Assembly: GCF_040276085.1 (NCBI RefSeq)
Contig: NZ_JBELOK010000003.1
Span: 258,096 to 322,095 of the forward strand
Direction of reading: 5' to 3'
Source of the DNA: Castellaniella sp040276085
GTDB taxonomy: Bacteria > Pseudomonadota > Gammaproteobacteria > Burkholderiales > Burkholderiaceae_B
Length of the DNA stretch: 64,000 bases
The notes below the pieces were generated by a model. That model ran no database searches and was not told the origin of the DNA. It saw only the letters and a list, made by a program, of their open reading frames with translations. Shown in pieces: positions 1 to 7,265 of the stretch; the stretch's first letter is position 1, and each line of letters starts with the position of its first letter. The translations under genes and the position numbers were made by a program.

Positions 1-142
1 AGATAGAGGCATCTGTGGCATAACGCCCGCGATCACCGCTGCTGAACAGGATTTCACCCTGGACTTCGCGAGCCAGACGTTGCGACAGCGCATTGCGCTG
101 TTGGCCGGCATGAACAATTGTGCGAGGCGCCAGAGTATCCAT
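1..142 (-). CDS. FAD-linked oxidase, N-terminal fragment
   Basis: Forty-seven codons of a gene that leaves the window at base 1, starting at the ATG whose first base is 142. The visible end (residues 38-47, DRGRYATDAS) resembles the entry to the FAD-binding PCMH fold of GlcD/D-lactate dehydrogenase type flavoproteins, where an RYATDAS-like stretch precedes the flavin-binding core. Such enzymes oxidise 2-hydroxyacids or related substrates. It is divergent from the GntR-type gene to its right, a usual arrangement of regulator and target. The family call rests on this short N-terminus only. Confidence 0.5.
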   Translation of the reverse strand, partial: MDTLAPRTIVHAGQQRNALSQRLAREVQGEILFSSGDRGRYATDASI

Positions 143-161
143 GGAGTACAGTACCGTGAAT

Positions 162-180
162 ATTGAATTTTGAATTCAAT
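162..180. promoter_or_regulatory. Perfect inverted repeat, probable operator
   Basis: ATTGAATT-ttg-AATTCAAT, perfect 8-bp arms with a 3-bp spacer, lies 20 bp before the start codon of the leftward oxidase gene and in the divergent gap with a GntR regulator. Position and symmetry suit a repressor site. The binding protein is inferred. Confidence 0.4.
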
Positions 181-314
181 TTAGATTAACAACACTTATT
201 CCGAAAAGAAAGTGTCAAAGGCGCATAACCCCCCTGTTTTGCGTGGGTATTTTCCCTAGTTCTTCCCGGAAAACATACAATCGAGTACCATGACGTCGTT
301 TGAATATATTTGTC

Positions 315-328
315 TTTTGCATGCAAAA
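315..328. promoter_or_regulatory. 14-bp palindrome across the GntR start
   Basis: TTTTGCATGCAAAA is a perfect palindrome that contains the probable ATG (321-323) of the GntR gene. A dimeric regulator bound here would block its own expression. Autoregulation is inferred. Confidence 0.35.
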
Positions 329-1040
329 CGCTAAAAATATCCACCAAGAGCACCCGCCGGCACAAATCTCCCGCCTGACACGCACGCAGCTGCACGATAC
401 CGTGGTGGGGCATCTGCGCAATTTCATCGTCGAAGGCGTTTTGCCGCCCGGCAGCAAACTCAACGAGCGTGAGCTCTGCGAGCGCCTGGGTATCTCTCGC
501 ACGCCATTACGAGAAGCCCTGAAAGTGCTGGCAGCCGAGGGCCTGGTTGTTATTACCCCCAATCGGGGTGCCTCTGTTTTCCAGATTTCCGAAGACGAGG
601 TCTGCGAGCTCTTTGAGCTCATGAGCGGGCTGGAAGCGTTTTCCGGTTTACTGGCCTGCGAGCGCATCACCCCGGCCGAGCTGGCCGAGATCAAGGCATT
701 GCACTACACGATGCTGGCGTGCCACGCCCAGGGAGACCTTCCTGGCTACTATGCAAAAAACCACGAGATTCACGACAAGATCAATCAAGTGGCCCGCAAT
801 GCGTCACTACGCCATATTTATCTCACCACAAACCAAAGGCTGCAGGCGCTGCGCTTTCGCTCGAACCTGGAACACGCCAAATGGGACAAAGCCGTGCAAG
901 AGCACGCCGAGATGATCCAGATTCTTGAGGCTCGGGATGGCCCGCGGCTGGCGGCATTGCTGCGCCAGCACCTGCTAACCAAGCGCGAAACCGTGCTGCG
1001 TATGCTGGCTGCAGAAAACAGTAGTGCAGCAGTCAGCTAA
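321..1040 (+). CDS. GntR family regulator, FCD subfamily
   Basis: A 239-residue regulator with an N-terminal winged helix (LNERELCERLGISRTPLREAL, the GntR recognition region) and an all-helical FCD ligand domain in the C-terminal two thirds, where Asp/His residues usually hold a metal and a carboxylate effector. I start it at the ATG at 321; an in-frame TTG at 300 would add seven residues. No clear ribosome binding site precedes either. It is divergent from the FAD oxidase at the window edge, the likely target. Length is normal for the family. The effector is unknown; FCD regulators commonly sense small organic acids. Confidence 0.85.
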   Translation: MQNAKNIHQEHPPAQISRLTRTQLHDTVVGHLRNFIVEGVLPPGSKLNERELCERLGISRTPLREALKVLAAEGLVVITPNRGASVFQISEDEVCELFELMSGLEAFSGLLACERITPAELAEIKALHYTMLACHAQGDLPGYYAKNHEIHDKINQVARNASLRHIYLTTNQRLQALRFRSNLEHAKWDKAVQEHAEMIQILEARDGPRLAALLRQHLLTKRETVLRMLAAENSSAAVS

Positions 1041-1067
1041 ACCGCCACAGCAGCCAAGCCCAAATCC

Positions 1068-1784
1068 TTAAACCTTAAAGATTTCCTCGAAATCCGGCTC
1101 AAGTGCCTGGCCGCCGTTTAGATTGAGGCTGCGCTCGATGTGGATCAGGTGCTCGCGCATCAGGCGCTCGGCGCCTGCCGCATCGCCCGCCTCGATCAGA
1201 TCAACGAGGTCGGCGTGTTCGTTTTGCGGACATGCAGCGGCCGTGGGGCTGTCATACAAGGTGATGATGAGGCACGTCAGGGACGTCAGCTCGCGAATCG
1301 CGCGGGCCAGAAAGCCACCGGCCACCATATCCACCAAATGGATGTGAAAGACGCCCGACAGGCGGATGATCCTGCGCAGGTCATCCTGATCGCGGGCCTC
1401 TTTTTCTTCGGTCAGGTGTTGACGCAGCACCGCCACGTCTTCTGGTGTGGCCTGGCTGCACAGCTTGGCCACCAGGGGGGGCTCGAGCAGGCGCCGGGCT
1501 TCGAACATCTCGCAGGCTTCTTCTACAGTGGGCTGCGCCACGTAGGCACCACGGTTTGGGATCAGGGTAATGATCTGCTCGTGTGCAAGACGCGCCAACA
1601 CCTGGCGGATCTTGGTGCGGCTGACGCCGGTCACTTCGGCCAGGCGCTCTTCAGCCAATTTGGCTCCCGGCAGCAAGCGGCGCTCGAGGATACCCAGCTG
1701 GATACGCTGGTAGATGTCCTCGACACTCATGACGGCTCGCGTCTGCTTGCGGCGGGGGGCGGTTTTCTTGACTGGGGTGAGCAT
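1068..1784 (-). CDS. GntR family regulator, FCD subfamily
   Basis: A 238-residue regulator with a basic N-terminus (KKTAPRRKQTR), a GntR winged helix (AEERLAEVTGVSRTKIRQVL) and an FCD effector domain. It lies downstream, on the same strand, of the arylmalonate-decarboxylase-like gene and the TRAP transporter, so it is the natural candidate regulator of that cluster. An 11-bp sequence in its upstream region (1880-1890) recurs in inverted orientation before the TRAP binding-protein gene (5852-5862), supporting one regulator acting on both. The ligand is probably a substrate of the TRAP system, by inference from context. Confidence 0.85.
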   Translation of the reverse strand: MLTPVKKTAPRRKQTRAVMSVEDIYQRIQLGILERRLLPGAKLAEERLAEVTGVSRTKIRQVLARLAHEQIITLIPNRGAYVAQPTVEEACEMFEARRLLEPPLVAKLCSQATPEDVAVLRQHLTEEKEARDQDDLRRIIRLSGVFHIHLVDMVAGGFLARAIRELTSLTCLIITLYDSPTAAACPQNEHADLVDLIEAGDAAGAERLMREHLIHIERSLNLNGGQALEPDFEEIFKV

Positions 1785-1879
1785 AGTATTGAGGCTTCAG
1801 AGTAGTTGCCCACTGCACGGCCCGAGGGCTGGAGCAAATGGAAGGCCGGCCAACATCAGAAATTCGTTTTGTTGCAGTT

Positions 1880-1890
1880 TATTGTACACA
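1880..1890. promoter_or_regulatory. Shared operator candidate, copy 1
   Basis: TATTGTACACA upstream of the second GntR gene. Its exact reverse complement lies at 5852-5862 before the TRAP transporter operon. The TTGTAYACAA-like core resembles operators of FCD-type GntR proteins. Confidence 0.4.
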
Positions 1891-1956
1891 ACACAGTAAC
1901 AATTTTTTGTCGATATTGTCGCGTTTAAACTGCCACAAGATATCGGACAGCCTGGC

Positions 1957-2685
1957 TCAGCCCACTTCCCGAAACAGGCGCCCCCAGTTTTTGATCTGTT
2001 TCGGGTCTGTCCCAGCCAGCTTCAGTGCTTTCCAGACTACCGTAGAGACGGAGTCGTACAAAGGCACGCCCAACTCGGTTTCGATTCGACCAGCCAGTTG
2101 TGCCGCCTTGACGTTGGTGCACATCACGGTCAGCGCATCCACCCCGGCAGTGGTCACTTCTCGGGCCATCTGCATGATCTGGGCCTCGGATACTTCGGAG
2201 AACTCGAAGTTGACGTGCAAATCGGCGTGCCGCTCGGCAGGGATCTCGATACCAGCCGAGTGATAGTTGGCGATGATCTTTTGCTGCACAGACTCGATGT
2301 AGGGCGAAATCAGGCCCAATTTCCTGACCCCGGTAAGCGCCAGGATTTCGTTAAGCGCAAGCACGGAGGTCGTGGTCGGTATGCCTGTGGCCCCGGTGAT
2401 TTCGCGGCACAAGGCCTCATCCGAATCAAAACCCATCCAGCTGGCGGCTGTGCCGCTCCAGCCGATGACATCCACACGCGCATCCGCCAGTTGCCTGGCC
2501 GCATCCAGAATCTTTTGGGTATCAAACTGCCGCAAGGAGTTCTTATCCAGCGAAATGTCGGTGACGGTAAACCGCGCGAAGTGTGCCGAGACCCCCGGCA
2601 CCTCGCTGACAATGGCGCTGGTCAGTGGCTCCAGCGCCGTATTTGAGGAGGGCGTCAGGATTCCGAGCAACACACGTTTGGCCAT
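1957..2685 (-). CDS. Arylmalonate decarboxylase / maleate isomerase-like enzyme
   Basis: A 242-residue member of the Asp/Glu racemase superfamily. The N-terminus (VLLGILTPSSNTALEPL) and C-terminus (GRLFREVG) match maleate isomerases and arylmalonate decarboxylases. The superfamily normally uses two cysteines; here the second is present (VMCTN, Cys189) but the first position reads WSGT with Gly78, the Gly/Cys pairing known from Bordetella arylmalonate decarboxylase (Gly74/Cys188). This suggests a cofactor-free decarboxylase or one-cysteine isomerase acting on a substituted malonate or similar diacid. It is followed, 44 bp away, by the TRAP transporter genes on the same strand, which could import the substrate. 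Exact substrate unknown. Confidence 0.7.
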   Translation of the reverse strand: MAKRVLLGILTPSSNTALEPLTSAIVSEVPGVSAHFARFTVTDISLDKNSLRQFDTQKILDAARQLADARVDVIGWSGTAASWMGFDSDEALCREITGATGIPTTTSVLALNEILALTGVRKLGLISPYIESVQQKIIANYHSAGIEIPAERHADLHVNFEFSEVSEAQIMQMAREVTTAGVDALTVMCTNVKAAQLAGRIETELGVPLYDSVSTVVWKALKLAGTDPKQIKNWGRLFREVG

Positions 2686-2729
2686 TTTTTACCTCTTGAT
2701 CTGAATAAACAAAGTGGACGGCCCCGGCG

Positions 2730-4028
2730 CTACAGATGCGAAGGCAGCCAAAGCGCAATACCGGGAAAATAAATGATCAATGCCACCAATATCAGCATGA
2801 TCACCACGAAGGGCAGTGAGCCGCGGATGACATCCATGATGGAACCCTTGCCGCGAATCCCCTGCACCACATAGAGGTTCATGCCCACCGGAGGAGTGAT
2901 CAGCGACAGCTCCATCATCAGTACCAGGAAAATCCCGAACCAGACGGGGTCAAAACCCAGCGACACCACCAGCGGCACGATGACGGGTACTGTGGCGATC
3001 ATCATTGACAGGGTCTCGAGGAAACATCCCAGAATGATGTAGAGGATGACCAGAATCCACATGGTTTCGATGGGCGTCGTACCCAGCGCAGCCACGTAGC
3101 TGGAGACGGCCTGCGGCACCCCCAGGATACCGACGACGTAATTTAGAAAGAACGCTCCAAGGATGATCAGCAGCACCATGGCGGTGGTGCGTGTCGCCGC
3201 GAGAAACGACTCGTGCAGCATGGCAAAGCTAAGCTTGCGATACCACGCCGCCACCAGCAACGACATCACCACACCGATGGCCGCGGCCTCGGTGGGTGTC
3301 GCCCAGCCCATGTAGATGCCACCCATCACAACAAAGAAAACCAGGCCGGGCGGAATCAGATCACACAGGGCCCTAAGGCGTTGCGACAAAGGCGGAACCG
3401 CTTCTTTGACCCCAGCCAAAGAAGGGCGCATGACGCAGAGCAAGACAATAGCCAGCATGAACATGGCGGCCAGCAGCAAGCCGGGCACAATACCGGCAAT
3501 GAAAAGCTTGCCAATGGACGTATTGGTGATGGCGCCATAGACGATCATATTGATGCTGGGTGGAATCAAGATCCCCAGGGTGCCCCCTGCAGCAATCGTT
3601 CCCAGCACCAGTTTCTCGTCGTACTTGCGTTCTTCGAGTGCCGGCAAGGCCACCGTACCAATTGTGGCGGCGGTTGCCACCGAAGAACCGGAAATTGCCG
3701 CAAAAATGGAGCACGACACGATATTGGTGTGCAGCAGGCCCCCGGGCAGGCGCGACAACCATCCCGCCAAAGAGCGATACATGCGGTCTGTCACGCCTGC
3801 ACGCACCAGGATTTCTCCGAGGAGAATGAACAGGGGAATACACGTGAGGATGAAGTCGTTGAGCGCCCCCCACATGGTGTTGCCAAAAGACATGAGGGTG
3901 GGCAGCCCCAGATAAACCAGGGCCCCCAACGCGGCCGTGAGAAAAAGGGATGCCGCGATGCTGATGCCCACCAGCATCAGTGACAGCATGATGAGGAAAC
4001 CGATAAACGCCGTGCCAAAATCAATCAT
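2730..4028 (-). CDS. dctM: TRAP transporter large permease (DctM)
   Basis: A 432-residue, highly hydrophobic protein with about 12 membrane segments and family stretches such as PLFILLGEILVRAG and GGTLGILIPPSINMIVYG. It is the sodium-coupled transport subunit of a tripartite ATP-independent periplasmic transporter. The ATG at 4028 is preceded by AAGGAG and begins MIDFGTAF, so the longer upstream frame is rejected. It overlaps the 3' end of the small permease gene by 8 bp, indicating translational coupling. Substrate not fixed by sequence; the neighbouring decarboxylase-like gene suggests a small organic acid. Confidence 0.9.
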   Translation of the reverse strand: MIDFGTAFIGFLIMLSLMLVGISIAASLFLTAALGALVYLGLPTLMSFGNTMWGALNDFILTCIPLFILLGEILVRAGVTDRMYRSLAGWLSRLPGGLLHTNIVSCSIFAAISGSSVATAATIGTVALPALEERKYDEKLVLGTIAAGGTLGILIPPSINMIVYGAITNTSIGKLFIAGIVPGLLLAAMFMLAIVLLCVMRPSLAGVKEAVPPLSQRLRALCDLIPPGLVFFVVMGGIYMGWATPTEAAAIGVVMSLLVAAWYRKLSFAMLHESFLAATRTTAMVLLIILGAFFLNYVVGILGVPQAVSSYVAALGTTPIETMWILVILYIILGCFLETLSMMIATVPVIVPLVVSLGFDPVWFGIFLVLMMELSLITPPVGMNLYVVQGIRGKGSIMDVIRGSLPFVVIMLILVALIIYFPGIALWLPSHL

Positions 4029-4653
4029 GAGAAGCTCCTTTGGCGACGGCGGTGCTGGATGGCCGACCATCCAGATCGTCCACGCTCAGGCGCTCTTCCT
4101 GGATTTCTTCTTCGAGGGTTTTGGGCCCATAAAACTGTAATGCCTGGTGCGAATGCCCCCGCACCATCAACCACACGGCATGCAACAAGAGCAGTACCGC
4201 AACCACGGCAAACAGAATCAGGCCCAATAACCAGATAGATTGCGGAATCCACTGCGGGGTGTGCAGGGGCGTATTGGCCGTACTGCCGTATTCGATGCTT
4301 TCGGCCAGGGTGCCCCACGCCCGCCACGCCATGAAGCAGGCGTATGCCGCCATGCCTGCCATGGCCAGAAAATTTGCCAGCAGCCGCAAACGCCTGGGCA
4401 GCCACTGGTAGAAGATGTCTATGCGCGTATGGGCGTCTTTCAACAAGGCATAGGTAAAGCCGAAAGCCGCCATGATTGCCACGATATAACCACCGATTTC
4501 GTCTGTTCCCAGAGAGGATGCATTGAACACCTTGCGAACAATGACGTCATAGGTAATCAACAGCGACAACACGATCAACGCATACCCAGCCACATACGCC
4601 GCGGCTTTTGCAACCGGCAAGCACGCATTGGCGATCAAATTTGGTCTGGCCAT
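4021..4653 (-). CDS. dctQ: TRAP transporter small permease (DctQ)
   Basis: A 210-residue protein with four predicted membrane segments in the first 170 residues and a charged C-terminal tail. It pairs with DctM in the inner membrane. The motif FNASSLGTDEIGGYI in the first periplasmic loop is typical of the small subunit, and the tail (LEEEIQEERL) extends beyond the last helix. It lies between the binding protein and the large permease in the usual P-Q-M order, 24 bp after dctP. Confidence 0.85.
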   Translation of the reverse strand: MARPNLIANACLPVAKAAAYVAGYALIVLSLLITYDVIVRKVFNASSLGTDEIGGYIVAIMAAFGFTYALLKDAHTRIDIFYQWLPRRLRLLANFLAMAGMAAYACFMAWRAWGTLAESIEYGSTANTPLHTPQWIPQSIWLLGLILFAVVAVLLLLHAVWLMVRGHSHQALQFYGPKTLEEEIQEERLSVDDLDGRPSSTAVAKGASHD

Positions 4654-4677
4654 GAGAGAGTCTCCGATCCAATCGTA

Positions 4678-5751
4678 TTACTTAACCCCGGAGATCCGTC
4701 CGTAACCCATCGCCTTGCCGACGGTGGACAACCAACGATCCGAGCAGCCTGGAATCACCGAATTGCAGTTCTCGGCCCACTGGGGCAACACCTGGCGATT
4801 AACCACGCCCTTGAGCTGTGCGAGCTCGGCCGGGGTGACCGGATTGAGTGTCATGTTGTACTTGGTGTGCTCTTTGCAATCGGCGCTGCCGGTATTGCAA
4901 TTGGTGGCATCTTTATCGACGTCGATGGCCAGATCCCACATATCGCTTTCCATCTTCTTGAATGCCTTGGTCAGCGCCTGCTGCTGCTCGGCAGAAAACT
5001 GCTTCCAGGTATCCAGATTGATGAAGTGCCCTTGCATCGAGTTGGACACAGCCAGCGGCACCAGATACTTGGTGACTTCAGGCCATTTGCCGCCATTGCC
5101 GGCAGACGATGCGGTCACGCCGCAATCGGCTACACCGCGCTGCAGTGCCAGATAAACTTCGGCGTACTGCAAGGTAACAGGTGAGCCCCCCAGGCCTTGT
5201 ACCAAGGTGGCCATGGAGGTTGTAAAGGTGCGGATTTTCTTGCCTTTGAAATCGGCGAGCTTTTCGATGGGGTCTTTGCAAAACAGGATTTGCGGGCCAA
5301 AGGGCCACAAGGCCAGCGTTTTGACATTGAAGCGCTGTTGGACTTCCTTATCAAACTCGTCGCGGATGGCTTCCATGACCTTGCGCTGATCTGCCACATT
5401 GGTGGCAACCCCTGCCAGATCGATACCTTCGAGGAAGGGGTCGTCACGTGCGGCCATGCCGATCTGCACCGAAGCGATATCAAAGGCGCCCGATTTCAGA
5501 AGGCGCATGGCATCCGCCGCCTTGACGTTGACCAGATCCATGGGGCTGTAGCTGATCTTTGAAGAAATGCCCGTGTCTTTGGCGAGATTGGTGAAAAACG
5601 GCCGTTCGACCAGATCCACCTGCTTTTTATTACCCGAAAAATTGCCCAGCACCCTGAGTGTTTCAGGCTCTGCCCAGGCGGTGGTGGAGGCCACGCACGT
5701 GAAAGCCAGTGCAGAGGCCAAAAAAAGGCTCTTCATTTTGAAAGTCATCAT
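4678..5751 (-). CDS. dctP: TRAP transporter substrate-binding protein (DctP)
   Basis: A 357-residue periplasmic solute receptor. The ATG at 5751 follows AAGGAGACA and opens a typical signal peptide (MMTFKMKSLFLASALAFT, cleavage near AWA-EP); the 43 codons upstream lack signal features and are left out. The mature part has the DctP-type layout with LKSGAFDIASVQ and GKKIRTF motifs; in this family an Arg in the second region (KIRTF) usually holds a substrate carboxylate. Several cysteines late in the protein (CNTGSADC, CNSVIPGC) probably form disulphides. First gene of the TRAP operon; a candidate operator lies about 100 bp upstream. Confidence 0.88.
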   Translation of the reverse strand: MMTFKMKSLFLASALAFTCVASTTAWAEPETLRVLGNFSGNKKQVDLVERPFFTNLAKDTGISSKISYSPMDLVNVKAADAMRLLKSGAFDIASVQIGMAARDDPFLEGIDLAGVATNVADQRKVMEAIRDEFDKEVQQRFNVKTLALWPFGPQILFCKDPIEKLADFKGKKIRTFTTSMATLVQGLGGSPVTLQYAEVYLALQRGVADCGVTASSAGNGGKWPEVTKYLVPLAVSNSMQGHFINLDTWKQFSAEQQQALTKAFKKMESDMWDLAIDVDKDATNCNTGSADCKEHTKYNMTLNPVTPAELAQLKGVVNRQVLPQWAENCNSVIPGCSDRWLSTVGKAMGYGRISGVK

Positions 5752-6205
5752 TGTCTCCTTGCCATATCTAATCGTATGTGTGGTGAATAACCGCCTGCAA
5801 AACCCCGGCTGACGCCTGACGGACGGATTGGCGATCCAAGCATAAACATGATGTGTACAATATGTCAAAACAAACTGCATACAAAGTGCTGTGATTTACT
5901 TTGAAAAAGCCTTCAAAAACATTTTTTGAATAGAACAGAAATTCTTTTATATTTTATATAACTGTATGAATATAAATAGAAATTTCAGTAGAAAACACTG
6001 TTTATTAAATCTTGGTAAATTCACTATATAAGTGAAAACACTAATGTTGACAATAAGCGCTTAATATTAGGCTTTATACATGCTTTAGGCCCTCAAACCA
6101 CCCGCGTGGCAGCCGGCCAAACTACTCAGCAAGCAAGCTTCCTGGGCTCGGCCGGCAAGGGCAGGTTTTTACCTTGCGCAAATTTCATGCTTTGAGGGCA
6201 CTGCA
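5752..6205. promoter_or_regulatory. Divergent promoter region, AT-rich
   Basis: A 454-bp gap between the leftward TRAP operon and the rightward FAH-family gene. Bases 5880-6085 are strongly AT-rich, unlike the surroundings, and must hold promoters for both directions. No open reading frame or RNA fold was recognised. Confidence 0.5.
5852..5862. promoter_or_regulatory. Shared operator candidate, copy 2
   Basis: TGTGTACAATA is the reverse complement of the 11-mer at 1880-1890 and sits 101 bp before the dctP start. A related TGCATACAA follows at about 5877. Confidence 0.4.
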
Positions 6206-7042
6206 ATGAAACTCTTTCGACACGGCGCCACCGGCCAAGAACGCCCCGGCCTCATCGATGCCCAAGGCATCTACCGCGATCTGTCTGACGTCGTGGATGA
6301 CATCACCGGCGCCACCCTCACAAAACAGGTGCAGCAGCGATTGCGTACGCTGGATACGTCCCGCTTGCCTGCGCTGCCTGCGGCCATCCGCCTGGGGCCT
6401 TGCATCGCCAAGGTTCACAACTTCATTGGTCTGGGGCTTAACTTTGCAGACCACGCAGCCGAAGCCAAGTTGCCCATCCCCCAACACCCCCTGGTATTCA
6501 ATAAGGCCCCTACGTGTATCGCCGGGCCCCACGACCCCCTCATCATCCCTCCCGGCAGCCACGAGCTTGACTACGAAGTGGAGATGGCCGTGGTGCTGTG
6601 CCAGGACGCCTGGCAAGTCAGCGAAGCCCACGCACTGGATTACGTAGGCGGCTATTGCTTAAGCAATGATTTCACCGACAGGTACTGGCAAAACCATTAC
6701 GCAGGCCAATGGACCATCGGCAAAAGCGCCCCCGGTTTTGGCCCGCTGGGGCCCTGGCTGGTTACCGCTGACGACATCCCCAACCCTGGCGAAATCCAGC
6801 TGGCGCTCTCCGTCAACCAGCAGCGCAAGCAATACGCCAACACCTCGGGGATGATTTTCAATGTGGCGCAGGTGATTGCCTATATCTCCCGCTTTTTCCG
6901 CCTGTCTTGCGGCGACGTCATCACGCTGGGCACACCGGCTGGGGTGGGGCTTGCCACCGGCAGCTATCTGAAACCGGGCGACAAAATCACGGCCTCCGGA
7001 GGCATTCTGGGCGAACAACACATCCAGATTCTTCCCGGGTAA
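6206..7042 (+). CDS. Fumarylacetoacetate hydrolase family protein
   Basis: A 278-residue protein. The C-terminal FAH fold (from about residue 70) has the family motifs LNFADHA, the acidic metal-binding pair in HELDYEVEMAVVL, the stretch SNDFTDRYWQ and the closing TLGTPAGVG. Members split or isomerise C-C bonds of 2-keto acids using Mg2+ (2-hydroxyhepta-2,4-diene-1,7-dioate isomerase, ureidoglycolate lyase, acylpyruvase). The start follows a weak GCACTGCA region and gives the family's usual short N-terminal domain. It is divergent from the TRAP operon and may share its control, but could also be independent. Confidence 0.85.
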   Translation: MKLFRHGATGQERPGLIDAQGIYRDLSDVVDDITGATLTKQVQQRLRTLDTSRLPALPAAIRLGPCIAKVHNFIGLGLNFADHAAEAKLPIPQHPLVFNKAPTCIAGPHDPLIIPPGSHELDYEVEMAVVLCQDAWQVSEAHALDYVGGYCLSNDFTDRYWQNHYAGQWTIGKSAPGFGPLGPWLVTADDIPNPGEIQLALSVNQQRKQYANTSGMIFNVAQVIAYISRFFRLSCGDVITLGTPAGVGLATGSYLKPGDKITASGGILGEQHIQILPG

Positions 7043-7265
7043 GGCCACACCAAAAGCCGCCTGCCGTACTTTAGAAAAAGGCGTACAAATAAGCAGTATC
7101 CGCTTCGGCATATAGGCCGCAGCCAGGGGCTCGTACAAAAATTTTTCATTGCCTGACAAACACTTGGCTTACAACCAAGATTGACGCTACTCAATTTTGC
7201 CGCTTTAACTCTTATAGAAGACTGCCTATAATTTAGGTTTGTATTCAGACTATCCAAGGACCATC

